Positions 17,574 to 26,618 of a DNA stretch of 45,826 nucleotides are shown piece after piece. The position numbers and the translations under genes were made by a program. The stretch is taken from positions 1-45,826 of the forward strand of contig JALUBE010000162.1 of the NCBI GenBank assembly GCA_027045065.1, given 5' to 3'. Positions within the stretch are counted from its first letter, which is position 1; each line of letters opens with the position of its first letter. This DNA is from Desulfurellales bacterium. Its GTDB lineage: Bacteria > Campylobacterota_A > Desulfurellia > Desulfurellales > Hippeaceae. Under the pieces are notes generated by a model. It saw only the letters and a list, made by a program, of their open reading frames with translations. It searched no databases and was not told where the DNA came from.

Positions 17574-20191
17574 CTCTTTAATCCCTTCAACTGCTCTATA
17601 ATGCCCTTTGTTTTGTTATAGAGCCTTGTAACCTCTTCCAACTCGGCCCTCTTTTCTTCAACCAACTCCTTGGGAGCTTTTTCCAAAAATGCCTCGTTGT
17701 TGAGCTTATTATTTAAGAAATTCATTGACTTTTCTTGTTTCTTCAACAGTTTCGTTAATCTCTCAACCTCTTTCTCCACATCGATATTGCCTTCGACAGG
17801 CAGATAGATATCGGCATAAACAGTTGATTGAACTACACAGCCATCCACAGGCTTTGTTGTTATGGAAAGCTCGTCCACCAAAGCCAAGGCGTGTATGTAG
17901 TTTTTGAAATTCACAAGAATAGACTGAACCTTTTCATCTTCGGTCTTAACAAACACCTTTATCCTCTTTGACGGTGGTATGTTGTACTCACTTCTTAAAT
18001 TCCTTATAGCCCTGATAATGTCTATCACAGTGTCCATTGCCGATTCCAACTCCTCTGCAATATCAGACTCCTTAAACTTCGGATACTCGGCAATCATTAT
18101 GGATTCACCCTTCTTATTGGGCAACTTTTGCCACAATTCCTCTGTAATAAACGGTATAAACGGATGCAAGAGTCTCAAAATCGCTTCAAAAACCTCAAGC
18201 AGCGTGTATTTAATCGAATAAGAGAACTCATCATCCATGTGAACCTTGCTCATCTCGATGTAATAGTCACAGAACTCATGCCACGTGAATTGGTATATGG
18301 CACTTGCAGCTTCGTTGAATTTGTACTGATTTAGGGCATCCTCCACCTTTCTAATCGTCTTTGCAAGCCTCGACTTAATCCAAACGGAAGCTTGGGAGAG
18401 CTTCTTGGGTTTTTCATCAAACGTTTGACCTTCAGTGTTCAATTTTATGTATCTATAGGCATTCCAGATTTTATTCATGAAACGCCTGTTGCCCTCGATC
18501 TTGTCTTCGGAAAGCTTAATATCCCTGCCTTGGGCAGCCAATATTGCAAGTGTAAATCTCAAAGAATCCGCACCGTACTTTTCAACAACCTCAAGCGGAT
18601 CAATAACGTTACCCTTAGTTTTACTCATCTTTTGACCGTATTGATCCCTAACAAGTGCGTGAATATAGACACCCCTAAACGGCACATCCTTCATAAAATG
18701 CAATCCCATCATCATCATGCGCGCGACCCAGAAGAATATGATATCAAAGCCCGTAACAAGTAAACTCGTCGGATAAAAGCGTTTTAAATCTTCTGTCTGT
18801 TCGGGCCAACCCAATGTTGACATGGGCCAAAGGGCTGATGAGAACCACGTATCCAAAACATCCTCATCCTGTTTTATGTTATTGCTACCGCAATGTTCAC
18901 AAACAGCAGGGTCTTCTTCAGAAACCGTGTACTTACCACAGTCCTCGCACTTCCATACAGGAATCCTATGACCCCACCACAACTGTCTTGATATACACCA
19001 ATCCTTTATGTTGTACATCCACTCAAAATACGTCTTTTCCCAATTCTGTGGTATGAATCTTGTTCTACCATCCTTAACAGCCTCGATGGCAGGTTCAGCC
19101 AATGGTTTCGTCCTAACAAACCACTGCTCTGAAACGTAGGGCTCTATAGTCGTTTTACACCTATAGCAGTGGCCAACGGCGTGCCTGTGCTGGGCAACGT
19201 TTTTTATAAATCCCTTACTTTCAAGCTCGGCAACAAGCTTCGATCGGCACTCTAACCTGTCCATGCCTTTGTAGTGTAAAGCCTCATTTGTCATCCTGCC
19301 ATAATCATCAATTGCCACAACCAAATTCAAATTATGTCTTCTGCCAACTTCGAAGTCGTTTGGGTCGTGTGCTGGGGTAATCTTCACAACGCCCGTACCA
19401 AACTCCATATCCACATACTCATCCGCTATAACAGGAATGGGCTTGTTCTTTATCGGGAGTATCACTTTTTTACCAACGATATCCTTATACCTCTCATCGT
19501 TTGGGTTAACGGCCACAGCCGTGTCACCAAACATCGTTTCAGGCCTTGTAGTTGCAACAATTACACCGCCATTGCCATCTTCAAAGGGATATTCAATATA
19601 ATAAAGCTTTCCCTCTTCTTCTTTATGTTCAACCTCCAAATCACTCAAAGCCGTATGACACCTTGGACACCAGTTGATTATGTACTTATCCTTGTAAATC
19701 AATCCCTCTTTGTAAAGTTCCACAAAGACCTTTCTCACAGCCTTAGAAAGCTTCTCATCCATCGTAAAGCGCAAGCGAGACCAATCACAGCTTAAACCCA
19801 GCCTCTTTATCTGTTCAACAATCCTATTGCCGTATTTTTCTTTCCATTCCCAAACCTTCTCGACAAACTTCTCCCTTCCCAAATCCTCTTTCTTTATGCC
19901 TTTGCTCGCCAAATCCTTTTCTACCATATTTTGCGTTGCAATACCTGCATGGTCGGTGCCGGGTACCCAGAGGACGTTATAGCCCTTCATTCTCTTGTAT
20001 CTCACCATTATGTCCTGCAGTGTACCATTTAAGGCATGGCCAATATGCAAAGCCCCTGTCACATTTGGTGGAGGAATAACTATACTAAAGTTTTCTGCAT
20101 TTTGATCATCTTTTGGCTGAAAATAGCCCTTCTTCTCCCAAAATTCGTACCACTTGGTTTCAAATTCCGGTGAATACTTCGTATCTTCCAT
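17570..20191 (-). CDS. valS: Valyl-tRNA synthetase
   Basis: This 873-residue class I synthetase is full length. HIGH occurs at 49-52 after PPPNVTGAL, and the second catalytic motif reads KMSKT, a common variant of KMSKS. The editing domain lies between, with TTRPETMFGDTAV. Two Cys pairs (NWCPRC, HCYRC) and a CEDCG...CEHCG pair suggest zinc-binding insertions. The C-terminus (about 805-870) is the charged coiled coil that contacts tRNA-Val. No T-box or other leader is visible, since iorB ends only 11 bases upstream. Confidence 0.97.
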   Translation of the reverse strand: MEDTKYSPEFETKWYEFWEKKGYFQPKDDQNAENFSIVIPPPNVTGALHIGHALNGTLQDIMVRYKRMKGYNVLWVPGTDHAGIATQNMVEKDLASKGIKKEDLGREKFVEKVWEWKEKYGNRIVEQIKRLGLSCDWSRLRFTMDEKLSKAVRKVFVELYKEGLIYKDKYIINWCPRCHTALSDLEVEHKEEEGKLYYIEYPFEDGNGGVIVATTRPETMFGDTAVAVNPNDERYKDIVGKKVILPIKNKPIPVIADEYVDMEFGTGVVKITPAHDPNDFEVGRRHNLNLVVAIDDYGRMTNEALHYKGMDRLECRSKLVAELESKGFIKNVAQHRHAVGHCYRCKTTIEPYVSEQWFVRTKPLAEPAIEAVKDGRTRFIPQNWEKTYFEWMYNIKDWCISRQLWWGHRIPVWKCEDCGKYTVSEEDPAVCEHCGSNNIKQDEDVLDTWFSSALWPMSTLGWPEQTEDLKRFYPTSLLVTGFDIIFFWVARMMMMGLHFMKDVPFRGVYIHALVRDQYGQKMSKTKGNVIDPLEVVEKYGADSLRFTLAILAAQGRDIKLSEDKIEGNRRFMNKIWNAYRYIKLNTEGQTFDEKPKKLSQASVWIKSRLAKTIRKVEDALNQYKFNEAASAIYQFTWHEFCDYYIEMSKVHMDDEFSYSIKYTLLEVFEAILRLLHPFIPFITEELWQKLPNKKGESIMIAEYPKFKESDIAEELESAMDTVIDIIRAIRNLRSEYNIPPSKRIKVFVKTEDEKVQSILVNFKNYIHALALVDELSITTKPVDGCVVQSTVYADIYLPVEGNIDVEKEVERLTKLLKKQEKSMNFLNNKLNNEAFLEKAPKELVEEKRAELEEVTRLYNKTKGIIEQLKGLKR

Positions 20192-20202
20192 TTCCTCACC
20201 CC

Positions 20203-20781
20203 TTATGCGTATTCTTCTGAAAGTTTTAGCCCATAGCTAAAGGCAAACTGATTTATCGTCTTTAGTTTTTCAGGTAGTACTTGATCTATGGCATCTACAA
20301 AATACTTCTCATCTATTCCCATAAAACGCGACAAAAGTCCAAGCATCACAGTATTCACAAGCCTTGCATTCCCCAACTTATTCGCGTCATCTATAAATTT
20401 CCTCTTTATCAATCTTCTAACCTTAACCGTTTCAATCATACCATCAATGTTGCTTTCATCTATTGTCTGACCAATTATTGGCACAATCCTGTCGTTAACA
20501 ACAACTATGGAATCATTATTCAAGTATCTAACCCATCGCAGCATCTCAACCTTTTCTGTTGCCAGCATAAACTGAACACTGCCCATCTTATCCGTGGATG
20601 AATAGACCCTGTCTCCATATCTAACAGATGCGCTCACAGAACCACCCCTCTGACTCATGCCGTGTATTTCGCTTTTTTTTACATCAAAGCCAGCAAACAT
20701 GCAGGCATACGCCACGACATTCGAAGCCGTTATAATGCCATCGCCACCCACACCAACAAAGAGAACGCTATATATGTTCAT
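20203..20781 (-). CDS. iorB: Indolepyruvate ferredoxin oxidoreductase beta subunit
   Basis: This 192-residue protein is the gamma-type domain of 2-oxoacid:ferredoxin oxidoreductases. It has GVGGDGIITAS near residue 11 and the diagnostic SEIHGMSQRGGSV near 37-49. With IorA it oxidises aryl pyruvates, the transamination products of aromatic amino acids, to acyl-CoA while reducing ferredoxin. The start overlaps the iorA stop in an ATGA arrangement. Confidence 0.93.
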   Translation of the reverse strand: MNIYSVLFVGVGGDGIITASNVVAYACMFAGFDVKKSEIHGMSQRGGSVSASVRYGDRVYSSTDKMGSVQFMLATEKVEMLRWVRYLNNDSIVVVNDRIVPIIGQTIDESNIDGMIETVKVRRLIKRKFIDDANKLGNARLVNTVMLGLLSRFMGIDEKYFVDAIDQVLPEKLKTINQFAFSYGLKLSEEYA

Positions 20782-22553
20782 TTTTCCTCCTTCTTCACTA
20801 TGGCACCTTCAATGGGACAGACGTGCATACACACCTCGCAACCCGTACACAGCACCTCATCAATAATCGCCTTATTATCCTTAAAATCTATAGCTGGACA
20901 GGCAATACGCAAGCACCTCTTGCAACCTATACACTTATCAGGCACAACAACAAGCGGTGTCTCCTTGATCTTCTTTGGCGCCAACACACAAGGTCTTGTT
21001 GGTATTATAACACTCAAGCCGGGTTTGTTTATCTCTTCTTTCAAAAACTTCTTTGTATTTTCATAGTCATACTGATCCACCTCATAGACACGTTCAATGC
21101 CTATGGACTTCACAAGATCATAGATCCTTATGGGCTTTACGCTTTCTCCCTTTAGATTAAACCCACTGCCGGGATCTGGCTGACCACCCGTCATGGCCGT
21201 TATTCTATTGTCCAAAATTATAACTGTCATGTTAGCGTTGTTGATATAGGCATCGATCAAAGGCTGTATACCTGTATGGAAGAACGTTGAATCACCTATT
21301 ACGGCAACGACCTTTTGCTCACTTTGAACCTTGGATGCACCAACACCCATAGAGATACTTGCACCCATGCACACGGTTGTATGCATAGCGCTCAAAGGCG
21401 GTAAACACCCAAGCGTGTAACATCCAATATCGCCTGTAATAAAGATGTTCCTACCCAATGAATGCAAAATGTCAAAAATGGGTCTATGGGGGCATCCCGG
21501 ACACAGAGCCGGTGGACGTTTAGGCAATTCAAACTCATTAAAGACAACCTTTGTGGTCTCTTCCCTTATCAAATCTGCCTTTTTTAGTCCTTCTTCAACA
21601 ATGTCCAGATTAAACTCGCCATCGTAAGGGAAGTATTTCTTACCTTCAACGTTAATGCCTGCAACCTTTAGTTCCTCTTCCATAAAGGGCTCTAATTCTT
21701 CAACAACCACAACCCGATCGAACTTATTAACGAATTCCCGCATCTTCTCAATGGGCATGGGGTAACTAAAGCCAACCTTAAACACGTGCGCATCCGGTAA
21801 AAGTTCTTTTACATAGTTATAAGCCATGCTTGAGGTTATGATGCCAAAGTTGGTTTTACCCTTTTCAATCTTGTTTATCGGCGTCTCATTACTAAAAGCC
21901 TTCAGTTTTTCCAATCTATCTAAAACAACTTTGTGCCTCAAAATTGCATTTGCAGGTATCATCACGTATTTTCTAAAGTCCTTTTCTAACTTCAAATCCT
22001 GTTCATTATCGAGCGTGCGTGGGTCAAACTGAACAACACCCAAGGAGTGTGAGATCCTCGTTGTCGAACGCAAAATCACCGGTGTGTCAAACTTCTCGCT
22101 AACAACAAACGCATACTGCATAAAGGCCATAGCTTCAAACGGATCAGATGGCTCAATCAACGGAACCTTTGCAAATTTCGCATAACGCCTGTTGTCCTGC
22201 TCATTCTGGGATGAATGCATACCTGGGTCGTCAGCCGTTACAACAACAAAACCCGCATTGACACCGGTGTAGGATGCTGTCATTAAAGGATCCGCCGCCA
22301 CATTCAATCCCACATGTTTCATTGTGGCAAAGCTGCGTGTTCCAGCAATAGAAGCGCCCAAAGCCGCCTCAAAACCCGCTTTTTCATTTGGCGCCCATTG
22401 TGCTATGACGTTTGGGTAGTTCTTAAAATGCTCTAAAATCTCACTCGACGGCGTTCCGGGATAGCCGCTACCAAAACGAGCATTACCCTTATAAGCCCCT
22501 ATGGATATCGCCTGATTTCCGCTTATGATCTTCTTTATTACTTTAAGTCCCAC
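20778..22553 (-). CDS. iorA: Indolepyruvate ferredoxin oxidoreductase alpha subunit
   Basis: This 591-residue subunit is complete. The N-terminal pyrimidine-binding domain starts GNQAISIGAYKGN and contains the FATMKHVGLNVAADPLM stretch. The TPP-binding domain has GDIGCYTLG and VIGDSTFFHTG...DN (metal and TPP contact). The C-terminal ferredoxin domain has two [4Fe-4S] motifs, CIGCKRC...CP and CTGCEVC...CP. The start is a GTG at 22553 with GGGGTGA upstream. It is the first gene of an iorA-iorB pair that continues into valS. Confidence 0.95.
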   Translation of the reverse strand: MGLKVIKKIISGNQAISIGAYKGNARFGSGYPGTPSSEILEHFKNYPNVIAQWAPNEKAGFEAALGASIAGTRSFATMKHVGLNVAADPLMTASYTGVNAGFVVVTADDPGMHSSQNEQDNRRYAKFAKVPLIEPSDPFEAMAFMQYAFVVSEKFDTPVILRSTTRISHSLGVVQFDPRTLDNEQDLKLEKDFRKYVMIPANAILRHKVVLDRLEKLKAFSNETPINKIEKGKTNFGIITSSMAYNYVKELLPDAHVFKVGFSYPMPIEKMREFVNKFDRVVVVEELEPFMEEELKVAGINVEGKKYFPYDGEFNLDIVEEGLKKADLIREETTKVVFNEFELPKRPPALCPGCPHRPIFDILHSLGRNIFITGDIGCYTLGCLPPLSAMHTTVCMGASISMGVGASKVQSEQKVVAVIGDSTFFHTGIQPLIDAYINNANMTVIILDNRITAMTGGQPDPGSGFNLKGESVKPIRIYDLVKSIGIERVYEVDQYDYENTKKFLKEEINKPGLSVIIPTRPCVLAPKKIKETPLVVVPDKCIGCKRCLRIACPAIDFKDNKAIIDEVLCTGCEVCMHVCPIEGAIVKKEEK

Positions 22554-22562
22554 TGTTCACCC

Positions 22563-22922
22563 CTAAAACGCAATTTTTATTATAGTCTTCACATTACCCC
22601 TCGGCGTAAAATCACCTATGACCTCAAGATGTTTGGGTTTTAAAACCTCTTTCAATGCATTGAAAATCTCATTTGTCGCATCTTCATGTGAAATATAGCG
22701 TTCCCTGTACTTGTTCAAATAAAGTTTCAATGACTTAAGCTCAATAACGTATTTATCCGGTACATACTTGATCCTGATCGTCGCAAAATCGGGATAGCCA
22801 CTCCTTGGACATTTACATGTGAACTCTGGAAATTCTATGCTTATTTCGTAATCGTTCTCTGGATGGTTGTTTGGCCAAACTTCAAGCTTTGCTTCTTCTA
22901 TCGCTTTCTCTCCGTATTTCAA
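22563..22922 (-). CDS. queF: NADPH-dependent 7-cyano-7-deazaguanine reductase QueF
   Basis: This 119-residue protein is the short (type I, single-domain) QueF, which reduces preQ0 to preQ1 in queuosine synthesis. It shows the catalytic Cys in [10 protein letters not shown] and the Asp five residues on, the NADPH motif ELKSLKLY and the substrate-binding HED. The start must be TTG at 22922, because an in-frame TGA lies two codons upstream; GGGGGTGAG provides the ribosome-binding site. No other queuosine gene is in the window. Confidence 0.94.
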   Translation of the reverse strand: MKYGEKAIEEAKLEVWPNNHPENDYEISIEFPEFTCKCPRSGYPDFATIRIKYVPDKYVIELKSLKLYLNKYRERYISHEDATNEIFNALKEVLKPKHLEVIGDFTPRGNVKTIIKIAF

Positions 22923-22946
22923 TGCTCACCCCCACAACAAAAACTA

Positions 22947-22975
22947 AGCTTATTTTTAGCACAAAGGCCTTTCAA
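22947..22975 (-). promoter_or_regulatory. Probable promoter of queF
   Basis: On the minus strand TTGAAA (22975-22970) is 17 bases from TAAGCT (22952-22947), in the 62-base gap between comM and queF. The perfect palindrome AAAGGCCTTT (22963-22972) overlaps the -35 box. The predicted leader is too short to hold a preQ1 riboswitch. Confidence 0.45.
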
Positions 22976-22984
22976 TTACAAGAT

Positions 22985-24502
22985 TTAGACGTCCCAATCC
23001 AAAGCCCTATAGGAGATGGCCTCTTTTATATGCTTTGGCAAGACATTATCGCTTTCATCAATATCTGCTATCGTTCTTGCTATCTTTAGCACTTTTGAAT
23101 AGCTACGGGCAGAAAAGCCAAACCTATCAACGGTCAGTTTTAAAACAGCGTGGGCTTCGTCATCCAAACGGCAGTATTTCTTCAAGTGTTGTTCATTCAT
23201 CTGGGAGTTGTAGCTTATGCCATCATCCTTAAACCTCAACCGCTGAATATCCATAGTTCTTTGGACAATCTCTTTCATCGTCTTTGAATCCAAATCAACC
23301 CTATCGTCCGACAGCTTATCATAGTCAACCTCGGGTATATTTACCTGAATGTCGATTCTATCTAAAATCGGACCAGATATCTTACTTCTGTATTTCTTGA
23401 TTTGGGCAACAGTGCAGGTGCATTCACGCTTCTTTGAACCGTAGTATCCGCATGGACACGGATTTGCTGCCGCAACAAGGAGAAATCGTGCTGGGTAAGT
23501 TACTTTAGCACTTGCTCTTGACACCGTTATAACGCCATCTTCCAATGGTTGCCTCAAAGACTCAATAACGTTTCTTTTAAACTCTGGAAACTCATCTAAA
23601 AATAGAACGCCGTTGTGTGCAAGTGTAATCTCACCAGGCATGGCGTTTACACCACCGCCGATCAAACTCGCGTCGCTGCTTCCTGAGTGCGGTGCACGAA
23701 AGGGTCTTTCCAAAATTATCGGTCTATCTTGGTTTAACAGGCCACAAATGCTGTAGATTTTTGTCGTTTCAAGGATCTCCTCATCCGTCATATCTGGCAA
23801 AATGGTAGGAATTCTTTTGGCTATCATGCTTTTACCCACGCCGGGCGGTCCAACCATGAGCAGGTTATGGAAACCAGCAGCTGCAATCATCACGGCCCTT
23901 TTGACCTTGCATTGACCCTTTACATCTGCAAAATCCAGTTTACCATTTGTTTTTTCTTTGTAAAAAGTATCATCTAATAGCTCTTCAGGATCTTCCTTCC
24001 GTTCTCCTTTTAGAAACGACAAAACCTCTAAGAAATGATCGAACGCAAAGACTGTTGCCTTGCTCAAAACAGCCTCTTTCGCATTACCCTTGCTTACAAC
24101 AAGCTTCATGCCCTTGCTTTTTGCCAAAACACCTATGGGAAACACACCGTTTATCGGTTTTAACTTACCGTCTAAGGAAAGTTCAGCTGCAAATATAAAC
24201 TGATCCGTATCGAAATCCACATTCAGAGAAACGTTTGCAAGACCTATGGCTATGGGCAGATCAAAACCTGAGCCACTCTTTTTTATATCAGCAGGGGCGA
24301 GACTTATGGTTATCTTCTTAGGCGGTAGCTTTATACCACTATTTGCAAGGCAGTGTATGGCCCTGTCTTTGCTCTCCTTGGCCGCCCCTTGAGCCAATCC
24401 AATGATATTCAAAGATGGTATACCGCGTGTGGCATCAACCTCAATATCTATGGGTATAGCTTCAATGCCTTTAAGTGTTGCACCCTTTATACGTTTAAAC
24501 AT
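22985..24502 (-). CDS. comM: YifB/ComM family Mg-chelatase-like AAA+ ATPase
   Basis: This 505-residue protein has the family order: an N-terminal Lon-like ChlI domain (VDATRGIPSLNIIGL near 23, then KITISLAPADIKKSG), a AAA+ domain with Walker A GPPGVGKS near 218 and Walker B GVLFLDEFPEF, and the C-terminal Mg-chelatase domain with AANPCPCGYYG. A Cys-rich stretch (KKRECTC) follows, as usual. ComM is a hexameric helicase that promotes branch migration when transforming DNA is integrated. It starts directly after the FnIII lipoprotein gene stop. Confidence 0.93.
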   Translation of the reverse strand: MFKRIKGATLKGIEAIPIDIEVDATRGIPSLNIIGLAQGAAKESKDRAIHCLANSGIKLPPKKITISLAPADIKKSGSGFDLPIAIGLANVSLNVDFDTDQFIFAAELSLDGKLKPINGVFPIGVLAKSKGMKLVVSKGNAKEAVLSKATVFAFDHFLEVLSFLKGERKEDPEELLDDTFYKEKTNGKLDFADVKGQCKVKRAVMIAAAGFHNLLMVGPPGVGKSMIAKRIPTILPDMTDEEILETTKIYSICGLLNQDRPIILERPFRAPHSGSSDASLIGGGVNAMPGEITLAHNGVLFLDEFPEFKRNVIESLRQPLEDGVITVSRASAKVTYPARFLLVAAANPCPCGYYGSKKRECTCTVAQIKKYRSKISGPILDRIDIQVNIPEVDYDKLSDDRVDLDSKTMKEIVQRTMDIQRLRFKDDGISYNSQMNEQHLKKYCRLDDEAHAVLKLTVDRFGFSARSYSKVLKIARTIADIDESDNVLPKHIKEAISYRALDWDV

Positions 24503-25720
24503 CTATCTAACGGTAATTTTCACCTCTGGCGATGGCTGCGATTCTTGACCGAACTTGTCCACAGCCTTGACGTAATAGTAATACGTCGTATTTGGCGAAA
24601 CAGTGTCGTCCGTAAAGTACGTATTCTTTGTAACTGCAATCTTCTTTGTCAAGATGAGGAAATGCCTTCTAAAGACCTCATATTGAACTGTATCGGGACT
24701 TCCTTTATTCCAACTTATGACAACCGAATGACCCACCTGTTTAACAGATATACCTGTGGGTGGCAGTGGCAAAGGTTTTGTCTTAAATGCATAGGTTTTT
24801 GATGGCAAACTCTCAATCCCGTCCTTATCAACGGCTGTTACGTAGTAGTAATACGTCTTGCCAGGCGCTAAACCCTTGTCCACAAATTGCAGATCACTTG
24901 ATGGCACCTCTCCAACCATTGCCATGGATTGTTTTGTGTCGCCTCTGTATATCCTATATTTCACAACATCCGCTGTCATGCTTGGAAACCAATATATTGT
25001 AAGCTGCCCTGCCCCACTCTGAACAGCGGTTAAATTCCTCGGTGGCATAGGTTTGAACTTTGTTGTGGCCTTTGCAACGGCCAAGATATCTCCCTCAACG
25101 CCTTTGAAATTCACAGATACAACAGAATAGTAGTACGTTGTGCCATCTCTTAAACCCTTATCAATGTAAATCGTATTCACATAACCATCTACCCTACCTA
25201 TCTTCTTAAATGGTCCTTTGGGTTTTGTTGACCTGTAAATATTGTAAGCCACGACTGTATGATCGTTAGGTGGCTGCCACCTTATAACAACCATTCTTGG
25301 AAGCCCACTTGTTGCAGTAATCTTTATTGGAGAAACTGGAGGAGGCAGAGTTTTACCAACAACATAATTACTTGCAGGCCCGACACCTTTGCTTGAATAA
25401 ACGGCAATCTTGTAAAAGTACTCTGTATTGTCCTCAAGGTGTTTCAAAAAACCACCCGTGTCAACGTATGTCGTTTTCAACTTATCGGGAATACGCGCAA
25501 TTTCTTGATACGGACCTGTTGCTTGTGGAGCTCTATAGATCACATAGCCCTCAACCCTTGGGTCGTTGACCGCATTCCAGCTCAAACCCACTTCCCTTAT
25601 ACCACCCTTTGCTGCCAAGCCCGTAACCATTGGAAGCGTCGTTATAACAGGCGGGTTGCTATTCATAGCGCAAGAACTTAACAGGATTATTGCCAATACA
25701 AAGAGTAAAAACCTTTTCAT
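24503..25720 (-). CDS. Fibronectin type III repeat lipoprotein, FlpA-like
   Basis: I chose the ATG at 25720 (405 residues), since it has GGAGGTTGAG ahead and opens a lipoprotein signal MKRFLLFVLAIILLSSC with the lipobox LSSC at 14-17. The mature protein is four FnIII repeats of about 90-95 residues, each with a W-X-P or SW core and a Y-Y-Y-hydrophobic strand (TEYFYKIAVY, TTYYYSVVSV, KTYYYYVTAV, TTYYYYVKAV). The length, lipobox, repeat number and the RluD-type gene immediately upstream resemble Campylobacter FlpA (Cj1279c) and its Helicobacter counterpart. FlpA binds host fibronectin in C. jejuni; here a structural or cell-surface role is more likely. Probably at the outer membrane. Confidence 0.85.
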   Translation of the reverse strand: MKRFLLFVLAIILLSSCAMNSNPPVITTLPMVTGLAAKGGIREVGLSWNAVNDPRVEGYVIYRAPQATGPYQEIARIPDKLKTTYVDTGGFLKHLEDNTEYFYKIAVYSSKGVGPASNYVVGKTLPPPVSPIKITATSGLPRMVVIRWQPPNDHTVVAYNIYRSTKPKGPFKKIGRVDGYVNTIYIDKGLRDGTTYYYSVVSVNFKGVEGDILAVAKATTKFKPMPPRNLTAVQSGAGQLTIYWFPSMTADVVKYRIYRGDTKQSMAMVGEVPSSDLQFVDKGLAPGKTYYYYVTAVDKDGIESLPSKTYAFKTKPLPLPPTGISVKQVGHSVVISWNKGSPDTVQYEVFRRHFLILTKKIAVTKNTYFTDDTVSPNTTYYYYVKAVDKFGQESQPSPEVKITVR

Positions 25721-25721
25721 C

Positions 25722-26618
25722 TCAACCTCCGACAACTATTTTAAACATGTCTTCGGGCAACTTTGAATAAAAAACCATTTTCCTGCCAGTTTTGGGATGC
25801 CTAAAAGACAGCTTGAATGCATGGAGAGCCTGCCTTACAATATCTTTCGATGCCTTTCCATAAACCTGATCGCCAAGCAGTGGACAGCCCAAATATTTCA
25901 TATGCACCCTAATTTGATGTGTTCTCCCTGTGAACAATTTAAACATAACAACGTCGTAATTTGCAAGTTTTTTGATAACCTTGTATTGGGTTTTTGCAGG
26001 CTTACCGTTATTTACAACTGTAAATGCCTTCCTATTTTTCGGATGCCTGCCGATGGGTTTTTCAAGCAAACCCTCTACATTTTTCAAATGACAGGATGTA
26101 ATTCCAATGTAGCGTCTATCTATGGTATGTTCGAAGAACTGCTTTGCAAGTTCGAAATGAACCCTATCGTTTTTGGCCAAAATAATCACACCACTTGTAT
26201 CCTTATCGATCCTATGCACAACACCCGGCCTTTGTGGAGCTCCAATATTGGAAAGCTCAACACCCCTATAGAGTAAAGCAGAAACAACGCTTATATCCTC
26301 ACACGCAGCACCAGGATGCACAACAAGACCAGGTGGCTTGTTCACAACAACAATGTCCTCATCCTCAAAAACAATTTCTATATCAGCGTCCCTTGGCTCA
26401 ATTTCAATCTTCTTAGGCGGCGGTATAATTATCCTTATGCACTCAGAACCCTTAATCCTATAGCTTTTCTCAATCCTCCTGTCGCAAACGGTTATGAAGC
26501 CGCCTTTTATGTAATTTTGAATTTGATTGCGAGCTATCTCTAAAATATCAGATAACAGTTTATCAATTCTTTTGCCTACGTAGTCGGGCTCTATCTTGTC
26601 AATGAAAATCTCATTCAT
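25722..26618 (-). CDS. rluD: RluA/RluD family 23S rRNA pseudouridine synthase
   Basis: This 298-residue enzyme has an N-terminal S4 RNA-binding domain (about 12-70, VGKRIDKLLSD) and the catalytic domain with HRIDKDTSGVIILAK, where the Asp after RI is the nucleophile. The later GRTHQIRVHMKYLG motif is also diagnostic. The S4 plus catalytic domain pattern fits RluD, which modifies helix 69 of 23S rRNA, though other RluA members are possible. It ends one base before the FnIII lipoprotein start and begins 8 bp inside PBP1A. Confidence 0.88.
   Translation of the reverse strand: MNEIFIDKIEPDYVGKRIDKLLSDILEIARNQIQNYIKGGFITVCDRRIEKSYRIKGSECIRIIIPPPKKIEIEPRDADIEIVFEDEDIVVVNKPPGLVVHPGAACEDISVVSALLYRGVELSNIGAPQRPGVVHRIDKDTSGVIILAKNDRVHFELAKQFFEHTIDRRYIGITSCHLKNVEGLLEKPIGRHPKNRKAFTVVNNGKPAKTQYKVIKKLANYDVVMFKLFTGRTHQIRVHMKYLGCPLLGDQVYGKASKDIVRQALHAFKLSFRHPKTGRKMVFYSKLPEDMFKIVVGG

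Noticed and set aside
18276-18291. CACGTGAA core resembling half of a parS site (TGTTTCACGTGAAACA), within valS
   Set aside because: Only about 9 of 16 bases match and the left arm is wrong; it lies inside conserved valS coding sequence.
22923-22984. PreQ1 riboswitch ahead of queF
   Set aside because: The leader after the predicted start is about 20 bases, lacking the preQ1-I hairpin and A-rich tail.
25721-25735. Longer FnIII lipoprotein start at TTG 25735
   Set aside because: The ATG at 25720 has GGAGGTTGAG upstream and places the lipobox Cys at residue 17, the normal distance.
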